A stretch of DNA of 64,000 nt from Thermoflavimicrobium daqui (GTDB lineage: Bacteria; Bacillota; Bacilli; Thermoactinomycetales; Thermoactinomycetaceae): the NCBI RefSeq assembly GCF_003313465.1, contig NZ_KZ845672.1, positions 46,574 to 110,573 of the forward strand, read 5' to 3'. Shown here piece by piece: positions 35,262 to 44,314 of the stretch. How positions within the stretch are numbered: position 1 is the first letter of the stretch; each line of letters opens with the position of its first letter. The notes below the pieces were generated by a model. That model ran no database searches. It was not told where the DNA came from and saw nothing but the letters and a program-made list of their open reading frames with translations. Both the position numbers and the translations under genes were made by a program.

Positions 35262-35651
35262 TCAAGAGCTGCATTCATCTATTGATCCATTCTTTTTCTG
35301 CTTGAGCATTTCAATAACATCTTCAGTAGTCAGCTCAAGCTTTTCTGCTTCATTGAGCAGGTTTAGCACCATTTCATTGTAAAACCTCTCCCTCCTTTTA
35401 CTCATAATGATTTTCCGTGCATCCACAGCAACAAACATACCTAACCCTCTCTTCTTGTATAAAATCCCTTCATTCACAAGCAAAGCGATTCCCTTCACTA
35501 CAGTTGCTGGATTGATTTGAAAGGTACGTGCAAATTGAGCTACAGAGATAATCCTTTCCCCTTCTTTATAGGTTCCATTTAGGATATCATCCTCAATCAT
35601 TTCAGCAATTTGTTGGAAAATCGGCTGCCTGTCATCAAAGCTAGCCTTCAT
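35262..35651 (-). CDS. short GntR-family regulator (YtrA-like)
   Basis: A 129-residue regulator with a GntR winged helix (IFQQIAEMIEDDILNGTYKE, VAQFARTFQINPATVVKGIA, GLGMFVA) and a tail of about 50 residues, thus YtrA-like. Unlike usual relatives it has no ABC transporter beside it. Its promoter carries GTATGTT-N8-AACATAC over the -10, and an identical arrangement precedes the VTT membrane protein gene at 37590, indicating autoregulation and a small regulon. Confidence 0.9.
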   Translation of the reverse strand: MKASFDDRQPIFQQIAEMIEDDILNGTYKEGERIISVAQFARTFQINPATVVKGIALLVNEGILYKKRGLGMFVAVDARKIIMSKRRERFYNEMVLNLLNEAEKLELTTEDVIEMLKQKKNGSIDECSS

Positions 35652-35666
35652 GAAATCACCCTATTT

Positions 35667-35715
35667 GTATGTTAGTCATGCAACATACTATAATAGTACC
35701 CGAATCAACTGTCAA
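35667..35715 (-). promoter_or_regulatory. GntR-gene promoter with GTATGTT-N8-AACATAC operator
   Basis: TTGACA (35710-35715), 17 bases, TATAGT (35687-35692). The inverted repeat GTATGTT AGTCATGC AACATAC (35667-35688) begins at the -10 and covers the start region. 21 of 22 operator bases equal those at 37751-37772. Confidence 0.85.
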
Positions 35716-35810
35716 CACTACATCTCGATAAAATATTGCTTACCTTCACTAGAAAATATTACATAAAATTACCGAAAACATACGATCAAGTGAATGAATC
35801 AATCAAAAAT

Positions 35811-35854
35811 AAAACGCCATTCTTTTCTTAATTACAAAAGAATAGCGCCATTTT
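35811..35854 (-). terminator. terminator of the desaturase gene
   Basis: GGCGCTATTCTTTT and AAAAGAATGGCG (one bulge) with TTTTATTTTTG on the minus strand, about 40 bases beyond the desaturase stop. Confidence 0.75.
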
Positions 35855-35896
35855 CATGGGAATATACTATAACCCCTTATATCGTTTCTTTATCTT

Positions 35897-36913
35897 TTAT
35901 ATTTCAGAATTAGCCTTGTATAAAAGAGGCTTAATATCCTTAAAACTGACAAAAGTTTTATTTTTTTCATCCCATAATCGGAAACGAAGGGATTTTATAC
36001 TTGAACTAAGTGTAATGGTTGTTGCATCTTGTAAAACCGGGACTGATTGATGTACTTTTTCAAGATTATAGTTTGGTACCTTCGGACTAAGATGATGAAC
36101 ATGATGAAAGCCAATATTTCCTGTTATCCACTGAAGCACTTTTGGAAGTTTATAATAAGAGCTTCCATCTACAGCTGCCTTAACATAATCCCAATTTTCT
36201 TCATCTTCAAAGTAAGAGTCTTCAAACTGATGTTGTACATAAAACAGCCAAATCCCTAATACTCCAGATACAAAGAGGATAGGTCCTTGAACCAGTAGGA
36301 AGGCTTTCCAACCTATCGCCCAACACATAAGAGCATATAATCCAATGATTGAAACATTGGTAATATACGTATTAATCCGCTCTTTCCATCGTGCACCTTT
36401 ATTATTCATACGATTGGAAATTAAAAAGAGGTAGAGGGGACCTAAACCAAACATAATCACGGGATTACGATAAAGCCGATAAGCCACTCTTCTCCAAAAA
36501 GGTAAAGAAATATATTCATCAACCGTAAGAATCCATATATCTCCCGTTCCTCGTTTATTTAAATTACTACTTGTTGCATGATGGATTGAATGATCACGTT
36601 TCCACTTTTCATACGGAAAAAGGGTAATAATTCCGCCTACTGTTCCAAAGAAATCATTTAATAAACGGCTTTTGAAAAAAGATTGGTGGCAACAATCATG
36701 GAATATAATAAAAATTCGCACGAGGAATCCTGAAGCAATGATATCTAATACTAGAGTTAACCAAACAGAAATAGATAGGCTCTGATAAGCAGCAAACCAA
36801 AGTATAAAAAAAGGTAGAAATGTATTTAGCAGCTGCCTTATACTTGATTTTGTATTTGACTTTTCAAATGGGGCAATCATTTTCCTTAAAAAAACTTGAT
36901 CTTGTGTACTCAT
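35897..36913 (-). CDS. membrane fatty acid desaturase (Des-like)
   Basis: A 338-residue integral membrane di-iron desaturase with the three histidine boxes HDCCH (72-76), HSIHH (108-112) and HHVHH (about 275-279), plus four membrane helices. Such enzymes introduce a double bond in phospholipid acyl chains and keep membranes fluid in the cold; Bacillus Des is a Delta-5 desaturase. No DesK/DesR genes are adjacent. It lies 113 bases downstream of the VTT protein gene in the same orientation and could be co-transcribed from the GntR-type promoter. TTTGAGGAGGAAGT precedes the ATG. Confidence 0.92.
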   Translation of the reverse strand: MSTQDQVFLRKMIAPFEKSNTKSSIRQLLNTFLPFFILWFAAYQSLSISVWLTLVLDIIASGFLVRIFIIFHDCCHQSFFKSRLLNDFFGTVGGIITLFPYEKWKRDHSIHHATSSNLNKRGTGDIWILTVDEYISLPFWRRVAYRLYRNPVIMFGLGPLYLFLISNRMNNKGARWKERINTYITNVSIIGLYALMCWAIGWKAFLLVQGPILFVSGVLGIWLFYVQHQFEDSYFEDEENWDYVKAAVDGSSYYKLPKVLQWITGNIGFHHVHHLSPKVPNYNLEKVHQSVPVLQDATTITLSSSIKSLRFRLWDEKNKTFVSFKDIKPLLYKANSEI

Positions 36914-37026
36914 ACTTCCTCCTCAAATATTATTAAAATGAACTATCCGCTAGAATAATAATAGCAAAAATACTCTATATGAAATAGCTTTTATTTCATT
37001 GTGGTTAAATATGTATATCTCATGAT

Positions 37027-37590
37027 CTAGCGTTTTTGACTATATTTTCTTTTCAATACGAATATGAGCAACAAAATAGGAACGGCAATTAAAAAAATAT
37101 AAAGAGAGACATCCTTTACCATGTTCTCTGCCATCCGTCCATAAATATAAAACAAGATCCCTACAACATAAAACTTAACAGCCCGCCCAATTGCAGCGTA
37201 TCCAATCAGTTTCCATAAGGGAAAGCTCAAACATCCTGATAAAATGGTAAATGCTTTAAACGGGATCGGTGTAAACGAACCAATCAAAATAGCTGTTTCG
37301 CCATTTTTCTGAAACATCTTAGTTACAGAATCAATCCATTCTCTTTTGAGAATTTTATATAGTACAGAGCTACCTAATAATTTACCGATAAAATATCCTA
37401 TCGGAGTTCCCAGAAGACAAGCCATATAGCCGAAGGTAGCATACCATAAGGCTGATGAAGGTTTGATCAGACTTAAGGAAACCTGAGTAAAGAAGGCCGG
37501 AATTGGAAATATGACTGCATCGGCAAACGCATGAATCATTAACCCCCAAATGCCATACTCCATTAGAAAATCCAATATCTTCTGAGTCAT
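37027..37590 (-). CDS. VTT-domain (YqaA/DedA-like) membrane protein
   Basis: A 187-residue membrane protein with the VTT/SNARE-associated pattern: HAFADAVIFPIPAFFTQVSL near residue 17, GTPIGYFIGKLLG, and IGSFTPIPFKAFTILSGCLS with helix-breaking prolines. DedA/VTT proteins are lipid transporters or scramblases (e.g. of undecaprenyl phosphate or phosphatidylethanolamine). AAGGAG seven bases before the ATG at 37590 fixes the start; the open frame reaching 37698 is leader. The promoter at 37751-37799 carries the same operator as the short GntR gene. Confidence 0.85.
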   Translation of the reverse strand: MTQKILDFLMEYGIWGLMIHAFADAVIFPIPAFFTQVSLSLIKPSSALWYATFGYMACLLGTPIGYFIGKLLGSSVLYKILKREWIDSVTKMFQKNGETAILIGSFTPIPFKAFTILSGCLSFPLWKLIGYAAIGRAVKFYVVGILFYIYGRMAENMVKDVSLYIFLIAVPILLLIFVLKRKYSQKR

Positions 37591-37750
37591 TTTTATTCTC
37601 CTTGTTAATAATAATCTATCGAAAGATCCTACTAATTCCACATATTCTGGTAAGAAGCCCTCACTTCTAAGGTTGCAACTTTGTTTAGTATCCACCACGT
37701 GGATATTCTTACAATCATTTTACTTATAGGTTGATCAAAATCGCTATATA

Positions 37751-37799
37751 TGTATGTTAGTCATGTAACATACTATAAGACTATTATACTTATTTGTCA
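37751..37799 (-). promoter_or_regulatory. second GTATGTT-N8-AACATAC promoter/operator
   Basis: TTGACA (37794-37799), 17 bases, TATAGT (37771-37776), operator GTATGTT AGTCATGT AACATAC (37751-37772). Box identity, spacing and operator offset equal those of the GntR gene promoter. The remaining 37800-38032 sequence shows no gene. Confidence 0.85.
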
Positions 37800-38032
37800 A
37801 CATCTATTCATCAGCTATAGTTACAAACCTTTAGTTTTGGGATTAAAAATACGATTTCTTTGGACTAAATCTAGTAACTGAGCTTAAAAAGTTACATCAC
37901 AACTATTATATTCATTAATGATTTAACCCTAACAGGAGATAAAGAAACTGATAAATCTAGTTCCTTCTCTAGTTAAACCGCTTCCGTTAGTCATTAGATA
38001 CATCCTCCTCTATTTTCCGATTTTATTAGCAA

Positions 38033-38065
38033 AAAACCCTCTCCGATACAAAGGAGAGGGTTTTT
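38033..38065 (-). terminator. strong terminator after PAP2 gene
   Basis: AAAACCCTCTCC / GGAGAGGGTTTTT, a 12-bp stem with T-run on either strand, directly after the stop codon at 38069. Confidence 0.9.
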
Positions 38066-38068
38066 ATC

Positions 38069-38668
38069 TTAAAAGTTTCGGGATTTACTCTTTTGAGGTA
38101 ATATTTTATGTTCTAACCTTTCATAAAAGGTAAGTAAACCTTTAACAAAAGAGAGTTTTGGAGCCAACCAATTTACAAAGACTGCAGAAAAAATACCTAA
38201 TAGAGCTCCTGTAGCGATATCAATCGGATAGTGAACCCCTACCCAAATTCGAGAAATTCCTACACAGAATGCAAGTAAAAGCCAGAGCCATCCTCCTTTT
38301 TTACGAACAAGCCAGAATGAAACGCAAATAGAAAAAAACAAGATCGTATGGTCACTCGGAAATGAATTATCCACTTCATGTTCAACAAGCTTATTTACAT
38401 TGGAAAGTACCGCAAAGGGTTGATAATGAGAATGAAGAGTACCCAGTACTTTCCCTAGAATTTCCGCAAGAATAAAGGAAATCCCTGCATGTATCACCAT
38501 CATTCTATTTTGGTTGATACGAGTAAACCAGTATACAGCTATACCCAAACCTAAAAAATATAATGTATATTCGGCTACAAAAACAGCGAAGGGATTTAGA
38601 AATGAGTATTGTTTACCTAAATCGTTAATCAGTCGAAAAAGGTCAATATTTAGTTCGGAAAGGGGCAT
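38069..38668 (-). CDS. bcrC: BcrC-like undecaprenyl-diphosphate phosphatase (PAP2)
   Basis: A 199-residue, five- to six-helix PAP2 enzyme that recycles undecaprenyl diphosphate to the monophosphate for cell-wall synthesis and thereby gives bacitracin resistance. Active-site motifs: FPSDHT and SRIWVGVHYPID; the first motif, normally K(x6)RP, is seen as GTLHSHYQPF with Gln for Arg, as happens in some BcrC-type proteins. ATG 38668 follows GGAGTG by eight bases. It lies next to a BcrAB-like transporter and a two-component system, consistent with a bacitracin-type resistance locus. Confidence 0.87.
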   Translation of the reverse strand: MPLSELNIDLFRLINDLGKQYSFLNPFAVFVAEYTLYFLGLGIAVYWFTRINQNRMMVIHAGISFILAEILGKVLGTLHSHYQPFAVLSNVNKLVEHEVDNSFPSDHTILFFSICVSFWLVRKKGGWLWLLLAFCVGISRIWVGVHYPIDIATGALLGIFSAVFVNWLAPKLSFVKGLLTFYERLEHKILPQKSKSRNF

Positions 38669-38812
38669 TATCAACACTCCTGATATGAATATTTAAAATA
38701 ATCGGTATATTTTATAGGCATCTTCTCCAAGTTACGTAATAACAATTACAGATTGAAGAAGAATAAAGGAAATATTAATTAGACGAGAAAGTATGAATTG
38801 AGTCATCTCCTA

Positions 38813-39547
38813 TCAACGAATATCTACTTTTTTAAAATAAACTAATGTAGCCACCAAGCCCAACATGGATGTTAAAAAAATAGAGATATAAGAATATACT
38901 GGTGGAAACTCTGGAAAATAACTATGAGCTGCTATAACACGTACTGCTGACCAAGGAAATAGGGCACTATATTCACTACCATAAGACAACAAGTTTAACA
39001 TCGTAATTACAATGGTAAATACAATGATGGTTACATAGTTATTAAATATAAGTGTGATTAATATAATGGGGGTTGTTAGAAGGAAAAGCAAAATACCTCC
39101 GATCATATACTCTTTTAACGCTTTCATTACTTCTGAATTACTTAGCCCCTCAAACGGACCTACTATTCCAAAAATCATGGTCAACACCCAAGCAACTACG
39201 GTCAAGGTCATAATCCAAAAGAATAGTAGCACCCATTTACTTACAATCAAACTTATTCTTGATATAGGGATAGTTAATAAATTTTTTAACGCTCCCTCTA
39301 CATATTCTCTATTAAATAGATAAGCAGTAATGATCCCAAATAGAAAGACTGCTATTAGCATAAAAATATACAAATGGGATTCTGAAACAAATTCCTTAAA
39401 TGGAAGAGGGATATCTGGTCGTTTGGCTTTCTTGGTTAAAGAAGCCATAAAGCATAGAAATGGGGCTGATGCCATTCCAATGATACTCAGTAACATCATC
39501 TTCGAACGCTTCAGCTTTAGGAGTTCAGTGTATAACAAATTAACCAA
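38813..39547 (-). CDS. BcrB-like ABC-2 permease
   Basis: A 244-residue permease with six helices, typical of the BcrB/lantibiotic-immunity type (LLYTELLKLKRSKMMLLSII at the N-terminus, then VSESHLYIFMLIAVFLFGII and a C-terminal FLTSMLGLVATLVYF). With the ATPase it should move a peptide antibiotic away from the membrane. I choose the TTG at 39547, seven bases after AGGAGG; the GTG at 39556 lies too close to that site. It overlaps the ATPase gene by eight bases. Confidence 0.85.
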   Translation of the reverse strand: MVNLLYTELLKLKRSKMMLLSIIGMASAPFLCFMASLTKKAKRPDIPLPFKEFVSESHLYIFMLIAVFLFGIITAYLFNREYVEGALKNLLTIPISRISLIVSKWVLLFFWIMTLTVVAWVLTMIFGIVGPFEGLSNSEVMKALKEYMIGGILLFLLTTPIILITLIFNNYVTIIVFTIVITMLNLLSYGSEYSALFPWSAVRVIAAHSYFPEFPPVYSYISIFLTSMLGLVATLVYFKKVDIR

Positions 39548-40463
39548 TCGTCCCACCTCCTATTAAGTTGACGAAATAGTCTTCAAGATTATCTTCGCTC
39601 ATCGTAATTTTAAACACTTCAATATCATTTTCCACGAATACTTTGTTAATCTTTCCTTGTTGTCCTAAATGCGAATAGATACGAATGGTTCCTTTTTCAT
39701 GAACTTCGTAATCATGAATATGAAAGAGTTGTTCCATGAGTAAAGCTGCTTTATTTTCATTCGATACTTGAAACTCAAGATATTTACGGTTTCTTTTTCT
39801 GAGCTCTTCCATCGTAATTTCTTCTAATAACTTACCTTTATGAATCACTCCCATCATATCTGCCAATTGTTCAATTTCGCTAAGAATATGACTTGAAATC
39901 ACAATGGTCACATGCTTTTCTTCACATAAATTGACGAGAAAATTTCGCATCTCATGGATTCCGATTGGGTCAAGTCCATTGGTAGGTTCATCTAAGATTA
40001 ATAATTCGGGTTCATGCATAATCGCTGCCGCAATTCCCAAACGTTGTTTCATTCCCAAGGAATACTGAGATACGATTTTATGTGGTTCTTTATCAAGTCC
40101 TACTCTTGCCAGAGCATATTGAACTACATCTGGGCGATGAATTCCACGTAGTCGAGCTAATATGGCCAGATTTTCACTACCCGTTAGATTTTGATAAAAT
40201 CCTGGTGTTTCAATTAATGATCCAACACGGGAGTATATCTGCTTTGCATCTTGCTGAATGTTCCTACCAAAGATTTTAATTTCTCCTGAAGTAGGTCGAA
40301 TTAACCCCATGATCATTCGTAAGGTGGTTGTTTTGCCTGCACCATTTCGTCCCAATAGGCCATAAATGCGACCTTTGGGAACATGGATGTTGATCGAATC
40401 TACCGCTATCTGTCTATCATATTTCCGGGTCAATGATCTGGTTTCTAACACCCAATTTTGCAT
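39540..40463 (-). CDS. BcrA-like ABC ATPase
   Basis: A 307-residue ATPase: Walker A GRNGAGKTT, signature YSLGMKQRL, Walker B LLILDEP followed by TNGLDP, His switch ISSHILSE, and a C-terminal extension (LEDYFVNLIGGG) as in BcrA. Similar remnants occur at 52.1-52.5 kb. ATG 40463 lies eight bases after AAGGAG. It is encoded between the two-component system and the permease; genes are in the same orientation with a 176-base gap to the kinase. Confidence 0.9.
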   Translation of the reverse strand: MQNWVLETRSLTRKYDRQIAVDSINIHVPKGRIYGLLGRNGAGKTTTLRMIMGLIRPTSGEIKIFGRNIQQDAKQIYSRVGSLIETPGFYQNLTGSENLAILARLRGIHRPDVVQYALARVGLDKEPHKIVSQYSLGMKQRLGIAAAIMHEPELLILDEPTNGLDPIGIHEMRNFLVNLCEEKHVTIVISSHILSEIEQLADMMGVIHKGKLLEEITMEELRKRNRKYLEFQVSNENKAALLMEQLFHIHDYEVHEKGTIRIYSHLGQQGKINKVFVENDIEVFKITMSEDNLEDYFVNLIGGGTIG

Positions 40464-40639
40464 TGACAACGCTCCTTGTCCATTTACATAAAATCGAAAA
40501 TGATAGAGTTCATCTTTCATCACCTAAAGACAAGTAAACCATTTCTTCTTCCAAAAGATCGATCTGGTAATATAGGAACCCTCTGTCCTAAACAACCTTT
40601 ATTCTACCTTGTATTTCTAACATGGAGCTTACGTAATTC

Positions 40640-41563
40640 TTACTTTTTCTTACTTTTGGGTATTGAAACTCTAACGGCGGTTTTCATATCAGGAATACTT
40701 TCCATTAGAATCGTTCCATTCATCTTCTGTACAAGTTCTTTTGCAATGGTTAATCCCAGCCCATGTCCTTTCGTCGACCTTGAAGAATCGCTCTTATAAA
40801 GACGTTCAAATACTCTCTCAATCTCTTTAGGTGAAAGTCCTGGTCCCTTATCCCACACCTCAAAGCAAACAGAATGTTCATCAGCCCATGCAGATACTCC
40901 AATAAAATGTTTGCTTCCACCATAACGCAAAGCATTTTGAAGCAAATTATTAAAAATACGTGTCAATGCACGTTGATCCCCAATAATAAAACATTCTTCA
41001 TCTGGAATTTGAATCTCTAGGGTTATTTTTTCTTTCTGTAATCTCGGAATCCAACCGATCAACTCACTTCGTAGCAGTTCAAACAAATCAATCGGTTTAA
41101 AAACCATCTGTATTTCGTTAGCATCAATTTGGGCAATCGTAAATAGATCATCAATATACTCTTTGAGTGCATAAGCTTTATTTTTGGCAATATGTAAATA
41201 TTGATCTGCTTCCTTCCCAGCCATTCCATCACATAGTGCATCTAAATATCCTAGAACAGATGCCAATGGCGTACGTACATCATGTGATAGATTGGATAGC
41301 ATCTGCTTCCTTGCTTGTTCCGCTCTAAGTGCGTAAATTTTATCATTTTGATAAGAGTCTACTAATTGATTAATTTTAAATATCAAAGGTGCCATTGGCT
41401 CTTTAGCTCCAACATGAATTCGGTGGTTTTCATTACCTGTCATAATATCTTCCAAGGTGCGCAAAGTCTCCTGTATACGAGAGCGATACTGCCATTCACG
41501 ATAGATGAAAAAAGCAGAAATTGCGATGATTATGATGATAAACCATAGATTTTCAGTACTCAT
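40640..41563 (-). CDS. sensor histidine kinase of the Bcr locus
   Basis: A 307-residue kinase with a single N-terminal helix (LWFIIIIIAISAFFIYREW) and no extracellular sensor domain, resembling intramembrane-sensing or transporter-dependent kinases. Residue His 94 lies in NLSHDVRTPLAS. N, G1, F, and G2 boxes are NLLQNALRYG, VWDKGPGL, FERLY and GHGLGLTIAK. Its gene overlaps the regulator gene by 11 bases. It probably controls the BcrAB and BcrC genes. Confidence 0.9.
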   Translation of the reverse strand: MSTENLWFIIIIIAISAFFIYREWQYRSRIQETLRTLEDIMTGNENHRIHVGAKEPMAPLIFKINQLVDSYQNDKIYALRAEQARKQMLSNLSHDVRTPLASVLGYLDALCDGMAGKEADQYLHIAKNKAYALKEYIDDLFTIAQIDANEIQMVFKPIDLFELLRSELIGWIPRLQKEKITLEIQIPDEECFIIGDQRALTRIFNNLLQNALRYGGSKHFIGVSAWADEHSVCFEVWDKGPGLSPKEIERVFERLYKSDSSRSTKGHGLGLTIAKELVQKMNGTILMESIPDMKTAVRVSIPKSKKK

Positions 41564-42260
41564 TGTCTACATCTCCATTAAATTTATAACCCATACCCCA
41601 AACAGTTAATATATATACAGGATTTCTAGGTTCTGGCTCAATTTTCTTACGTAACCTTCTGATATGCACCATAATATTATTGTCATCATAAGCATACTCG
41701 TCTTGCCATACATTTTGATATATTTGCTTCTTCGTAAAAATTTGTCCAGGATTGGATGCCAAAAAGTACAGTAAATCATACTCTTTTCCAGTCAAGCCCA
41801 GATCTTGGTCATTGTAAGTTGCACGCATATGGGCTGGGTCAATAACCAGCGAACCAAAGGTAAGGCAGTGTGGCTTTTGGGAAGCTGCTCCTAATATCAC
41901 ATATCGCCGAATTAATGATTGCACTCGGGCAGTTAATTCAGACAAGCTAAAGGGTTTAGTTAAATAATCATCTGCACCTAATTTCAGCCCCAAAACCTTG
42001 TCCATTTCATCACCTTTAGCAGTAAGCATTAACACAGGTGTGTTTTTGGTTTTTCGAATGTGAGTTAATGTAGAAATTCCATCCATCTCTGGCATCATAA
42101 TATCTAAAATAATTAAGTGATAGTCTTGTTTGTTTATTAATTTCAAACCTTCGATTCCAGTATGGGCAACATCTGCCTTATATCCTTCCGTTTCCATGCA
42201 TTTTTTAAGTAATCTACATAGTTCTATATCATCATCAATAATTAAAATATTTCTTTGCAT
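41553..42260 (-). CDS. OmpR-family response regulator of the Bcr locus
   Basis: A 235-residue response regulator: receiver domain with acidic pocket LIIDDD, phosphorylated Asp 53 in ILDIMMPEMDG and Lys in YLTKPFSLSEL; C-terminal winged helix ending in MVHIRRLRKKIEPEP and VWGMGYKF. Start ATG 42260 follows GGGAG by eight bases; 42275 is less likely. A leader hairpin of 12 perfect base pairs lies 26 bases upstream. Confidence 0.92.
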   Translation of the reverse strand: MQRNILIIDDDIELCRLLKKCMETEGYKADVAHTGIEGLKLINKQDYHLIILDIMMPEMDGISTLTHIRKTKNTPVLMLTAKGDEMDKVLGLKLGADDYLTKPFSLSELTARVQSLIRRYVILGAASQKPHCLTFGSLVIDPAHMRATYNDQDLGLTGKEYDLLYFLASNPGQIFTKKQIYQNVWQDEYAYDDNNIMVHIRRLRKKIEPEPRNPVYILTVWGMGYKFNGDVDNEY

Positions 42261-42285
42261 AATACATTCTCCCATCTATCAAAAG

Positions 42286-42362
42286 TACCTCTTTAGACAT
42301 TTTTATCTAAAGAGGTATCATAGAGCAACTTTATTTTTATGGTATGGATAGTTAATTATCAA
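42286..42362 (-). promoter_or_regulatory. promoter and 12-bp leader palindrome of the response regulator gene
   Basis: TTGATA (42357-42362), 17 bases, TAAAAA (42334-42339), a weak -10. TACCTCTTTAGA and TCTAAAGAGGTA (42286-42317) form a perfect palindrome with an eight-base centre in the leader; it could be an operator or an attenuator (followed only by CTTTTG). The 42318-42611 stretch otherwise shows nothing except the hscC ribosome binding site. Confidence 0.5.
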
Positions 42363-42611
42363 ATTGTAGCTCTAGCTTATTCTTACTAACTACTTTCAGT
42401 ACACATGGATAAAGCAAGAAATATACTAAAATAGTTTATAAGGAAGAGTTTATTGTTTAACATTTAAAATCCTCATTCCTCTCCTCAGATTACTAGATAC
42501 ACATCGAACAATGCAACATTCATCCAAGGAGTTAAAATTATTAGAAGCTTTTTCTTATAAACTATTCTATAGTAATATAAATATATACCAAATAATAGAA
42601 AGGGGATTAAT

Positions 42612-44312
42612 TTGACAACCATTGGAATTGATTTAGGGACTACGAATAGCCTTGTAGCCCATTGGACGGATAAAGGACCTGTGATTATCCCCAATGTGCT
42701 TGGTAAACACTTTACCCCATCCGTCGTTAGTGTGGATGAGAATGGTGAAATTTTGGTAGGGCAAATTGCCTGGGAGCGGCTGATCACCCATCCACAAGTA
42801 ACAGCCTCCACATTTAAACGGTTTATGGGAACTGAGAAAAAATATAATCTCGGTCAATACTCCTTCTCCCCCGAAGAGCTATCCTCCTTTGTCATCCGAT
42901 CTTTAAAAGCAGATGCAGAAGCTTATTTAGAAGAACCTGTCACTGAAGCGGTCATCAGTGTACCTGCTTATTTCAATGATACCCAGCGGAAAGCAACAAA
43001 ACGGGCTGCTGAAATCGCTGGTTTAAAAGTAGAACGTCTTATTAGCGAACCAACAGCTGCTGCCATTGCTTATGGTCTACATCAAGAGAAATCGGAGACA
43101 AAGTTTCTCGTATTCGACTTGGGAGGAGGCACCTTTGATGTTTCAATCCTTGAGTTTTTTGAAGGAATTATGGATGTCAAATCTATCGCTGGCGATAATT
43201 TTCTAGGTGGTGAAGACTTTACCGAGCTTCTCGTATCTTACTTTATCAATTCGTATGAAATCGATGTAGAATCACTAGACTCTAAAACTCGTTCTACCAT
43301 ATATAAACAAGCAGAGCTTTGCAAACAGGCTTTGGGACAAGAAACTGTCGGAATAATGAATGTGGTGATCAATGGTGAGTCTTACGGTCTTCGTCTTGAT
43401 CGTGCCGATTTTGAGAAATTAGCTTATTCCCTTACACTGCGAATGCGTCAGCCCATTGAGCGTGCGCTACGGGATGCTTCTTTATCTCCAAAAGATCTTG
43501 ATGCTGTGATTCTAATTGGAGGCGCCACACGAATGCCACTTATAAAATCAGTCATTGCCAAAATGTTCGGTAAAATACCTTATACAAAGATCAACCCTGA
43601 TGAAGCAGTGGCTATGGGTACTGCCATCCAAGTAGCATTAAAAGAACGAAATCAAGCATTGGAAGAAATCATATTAACCGATGTTTGTCCCTATTCTCTA
43701 GGCACAGATGTAGCGAAACATCTAGGGCATGGTAAGACAGAAGACGGATATTTTTACCCGATTATTGAACGGAATACCCCTATTCCAGTCAGCCGGATTG
43801 AAAGATTTCATACCATGATGGACAATCAAAAAACAATTCATATCGGCATCTACCAAGGGGAGAGCCGCCGAGTAGAGAACAATATCAAGCTGGGAGAATT
43901 GAATATCAATGTACCGCCAGCCCCTGCGGGAGCACAGACTGTCGATGTCCGATATACATACGATATCAATGGTATTCTTGAAGTAGAAGTTATGATTACA
44001 TCAACAGGGGAGAAGAAGAGGATCATTATTGAGAAAAATGAAGGGAGCCTGACTAAGGAAGAAATTGAAGCTCGTCTTCTAGAACTAAAGAATATTAAGA
44101 TCCATCCTAGGGACAGAACGGAAAATAGGCTACTTTTAGCAAGAGGGGAGCGCCTTTATGAAGAATCACTTGGTGATACTCGGCAACAAATTATGTACCT
44201 TCTCCAGCAATTCGAAAGCATTCTCATCACACAAAACGATCAGGAAGTTAAAAAGGCAGCAAAAATACTGAAACAACGATTTGACCGAATCGAAAGGGGA
44301 ATCGATTTTTGA
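42612..44312 (+). CDS. hscC: HscC-type Hsp70 chaperone
   Basis: A 566-residue Hsp70 homologue: ATPase signatures [41 protein letters not shown] and [18 protein letters not shown], then a beta substrate-binding domain (YSLGTDV ... [19 protein letters not shown]) and a shortened lid. It resembles E. coli HscC rather than DnaK (no GrpE-handle length, short C-terminus). The start is TTG after AAAGGGGA. It is followed at once by a J-domain protein and a DUF1266 protein, as in the E. coli ybe/hscC neighbourhood. Confidence 0.88.
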   Translation: MTTIGIDLGTTNSLVAHWTDKGPVIIPNVLGKHFTPSVVSVDENGEILVGQIAWERLITHPQVTASTFKRFMGTEKKYNLGQYSFSPEELSSFVIRSLKADAEAYLEEPVTEAVISVPAYFNDTQRKATKRAAEIAGLKVERLISEPTAAAIAYGLHQEKSETKFLVFDLGGGTFDVSILEFFEGIMDVKSIAGDNFLGGEDFTELLVSYFINSYEIDVESLDSKTRSTIYKQAELCKQALGQETVGIMNVVINGESYGLRLDRADFEKLAYSLTLRMRQPIERALRDASLSPKDLDAVILIGGATRMPLIKSVIAKMFGKIPYTKINPDEAVAMGTAIQVALKERNQALEEIILTDVCPYSLGTDVAKHLGHGKTEDGYFYPIIERNTPIPVSRIERFHTMMDNQKTIHIGIYQGESRRVENNIKLGELNINVPPAPAGAQTVDVRYTYDINGILEVEVMITSTGEKKRIIIEKNEGSLTKEEIEARLLELKNIKIHPRDRTENRLLLARGERLYEESLGDTRQQIMYLLQQFESILITQNDQEVKKAAKILKQRFDRIERGIDF

Positions 44313-44314
44313 TA

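Noticed and set aside
37591..37698. N-terminal extension of the VTT protein frame
   Set aside because: No ribosome binding site there; AAGGAG stands directly before the internal ATG at 37590.
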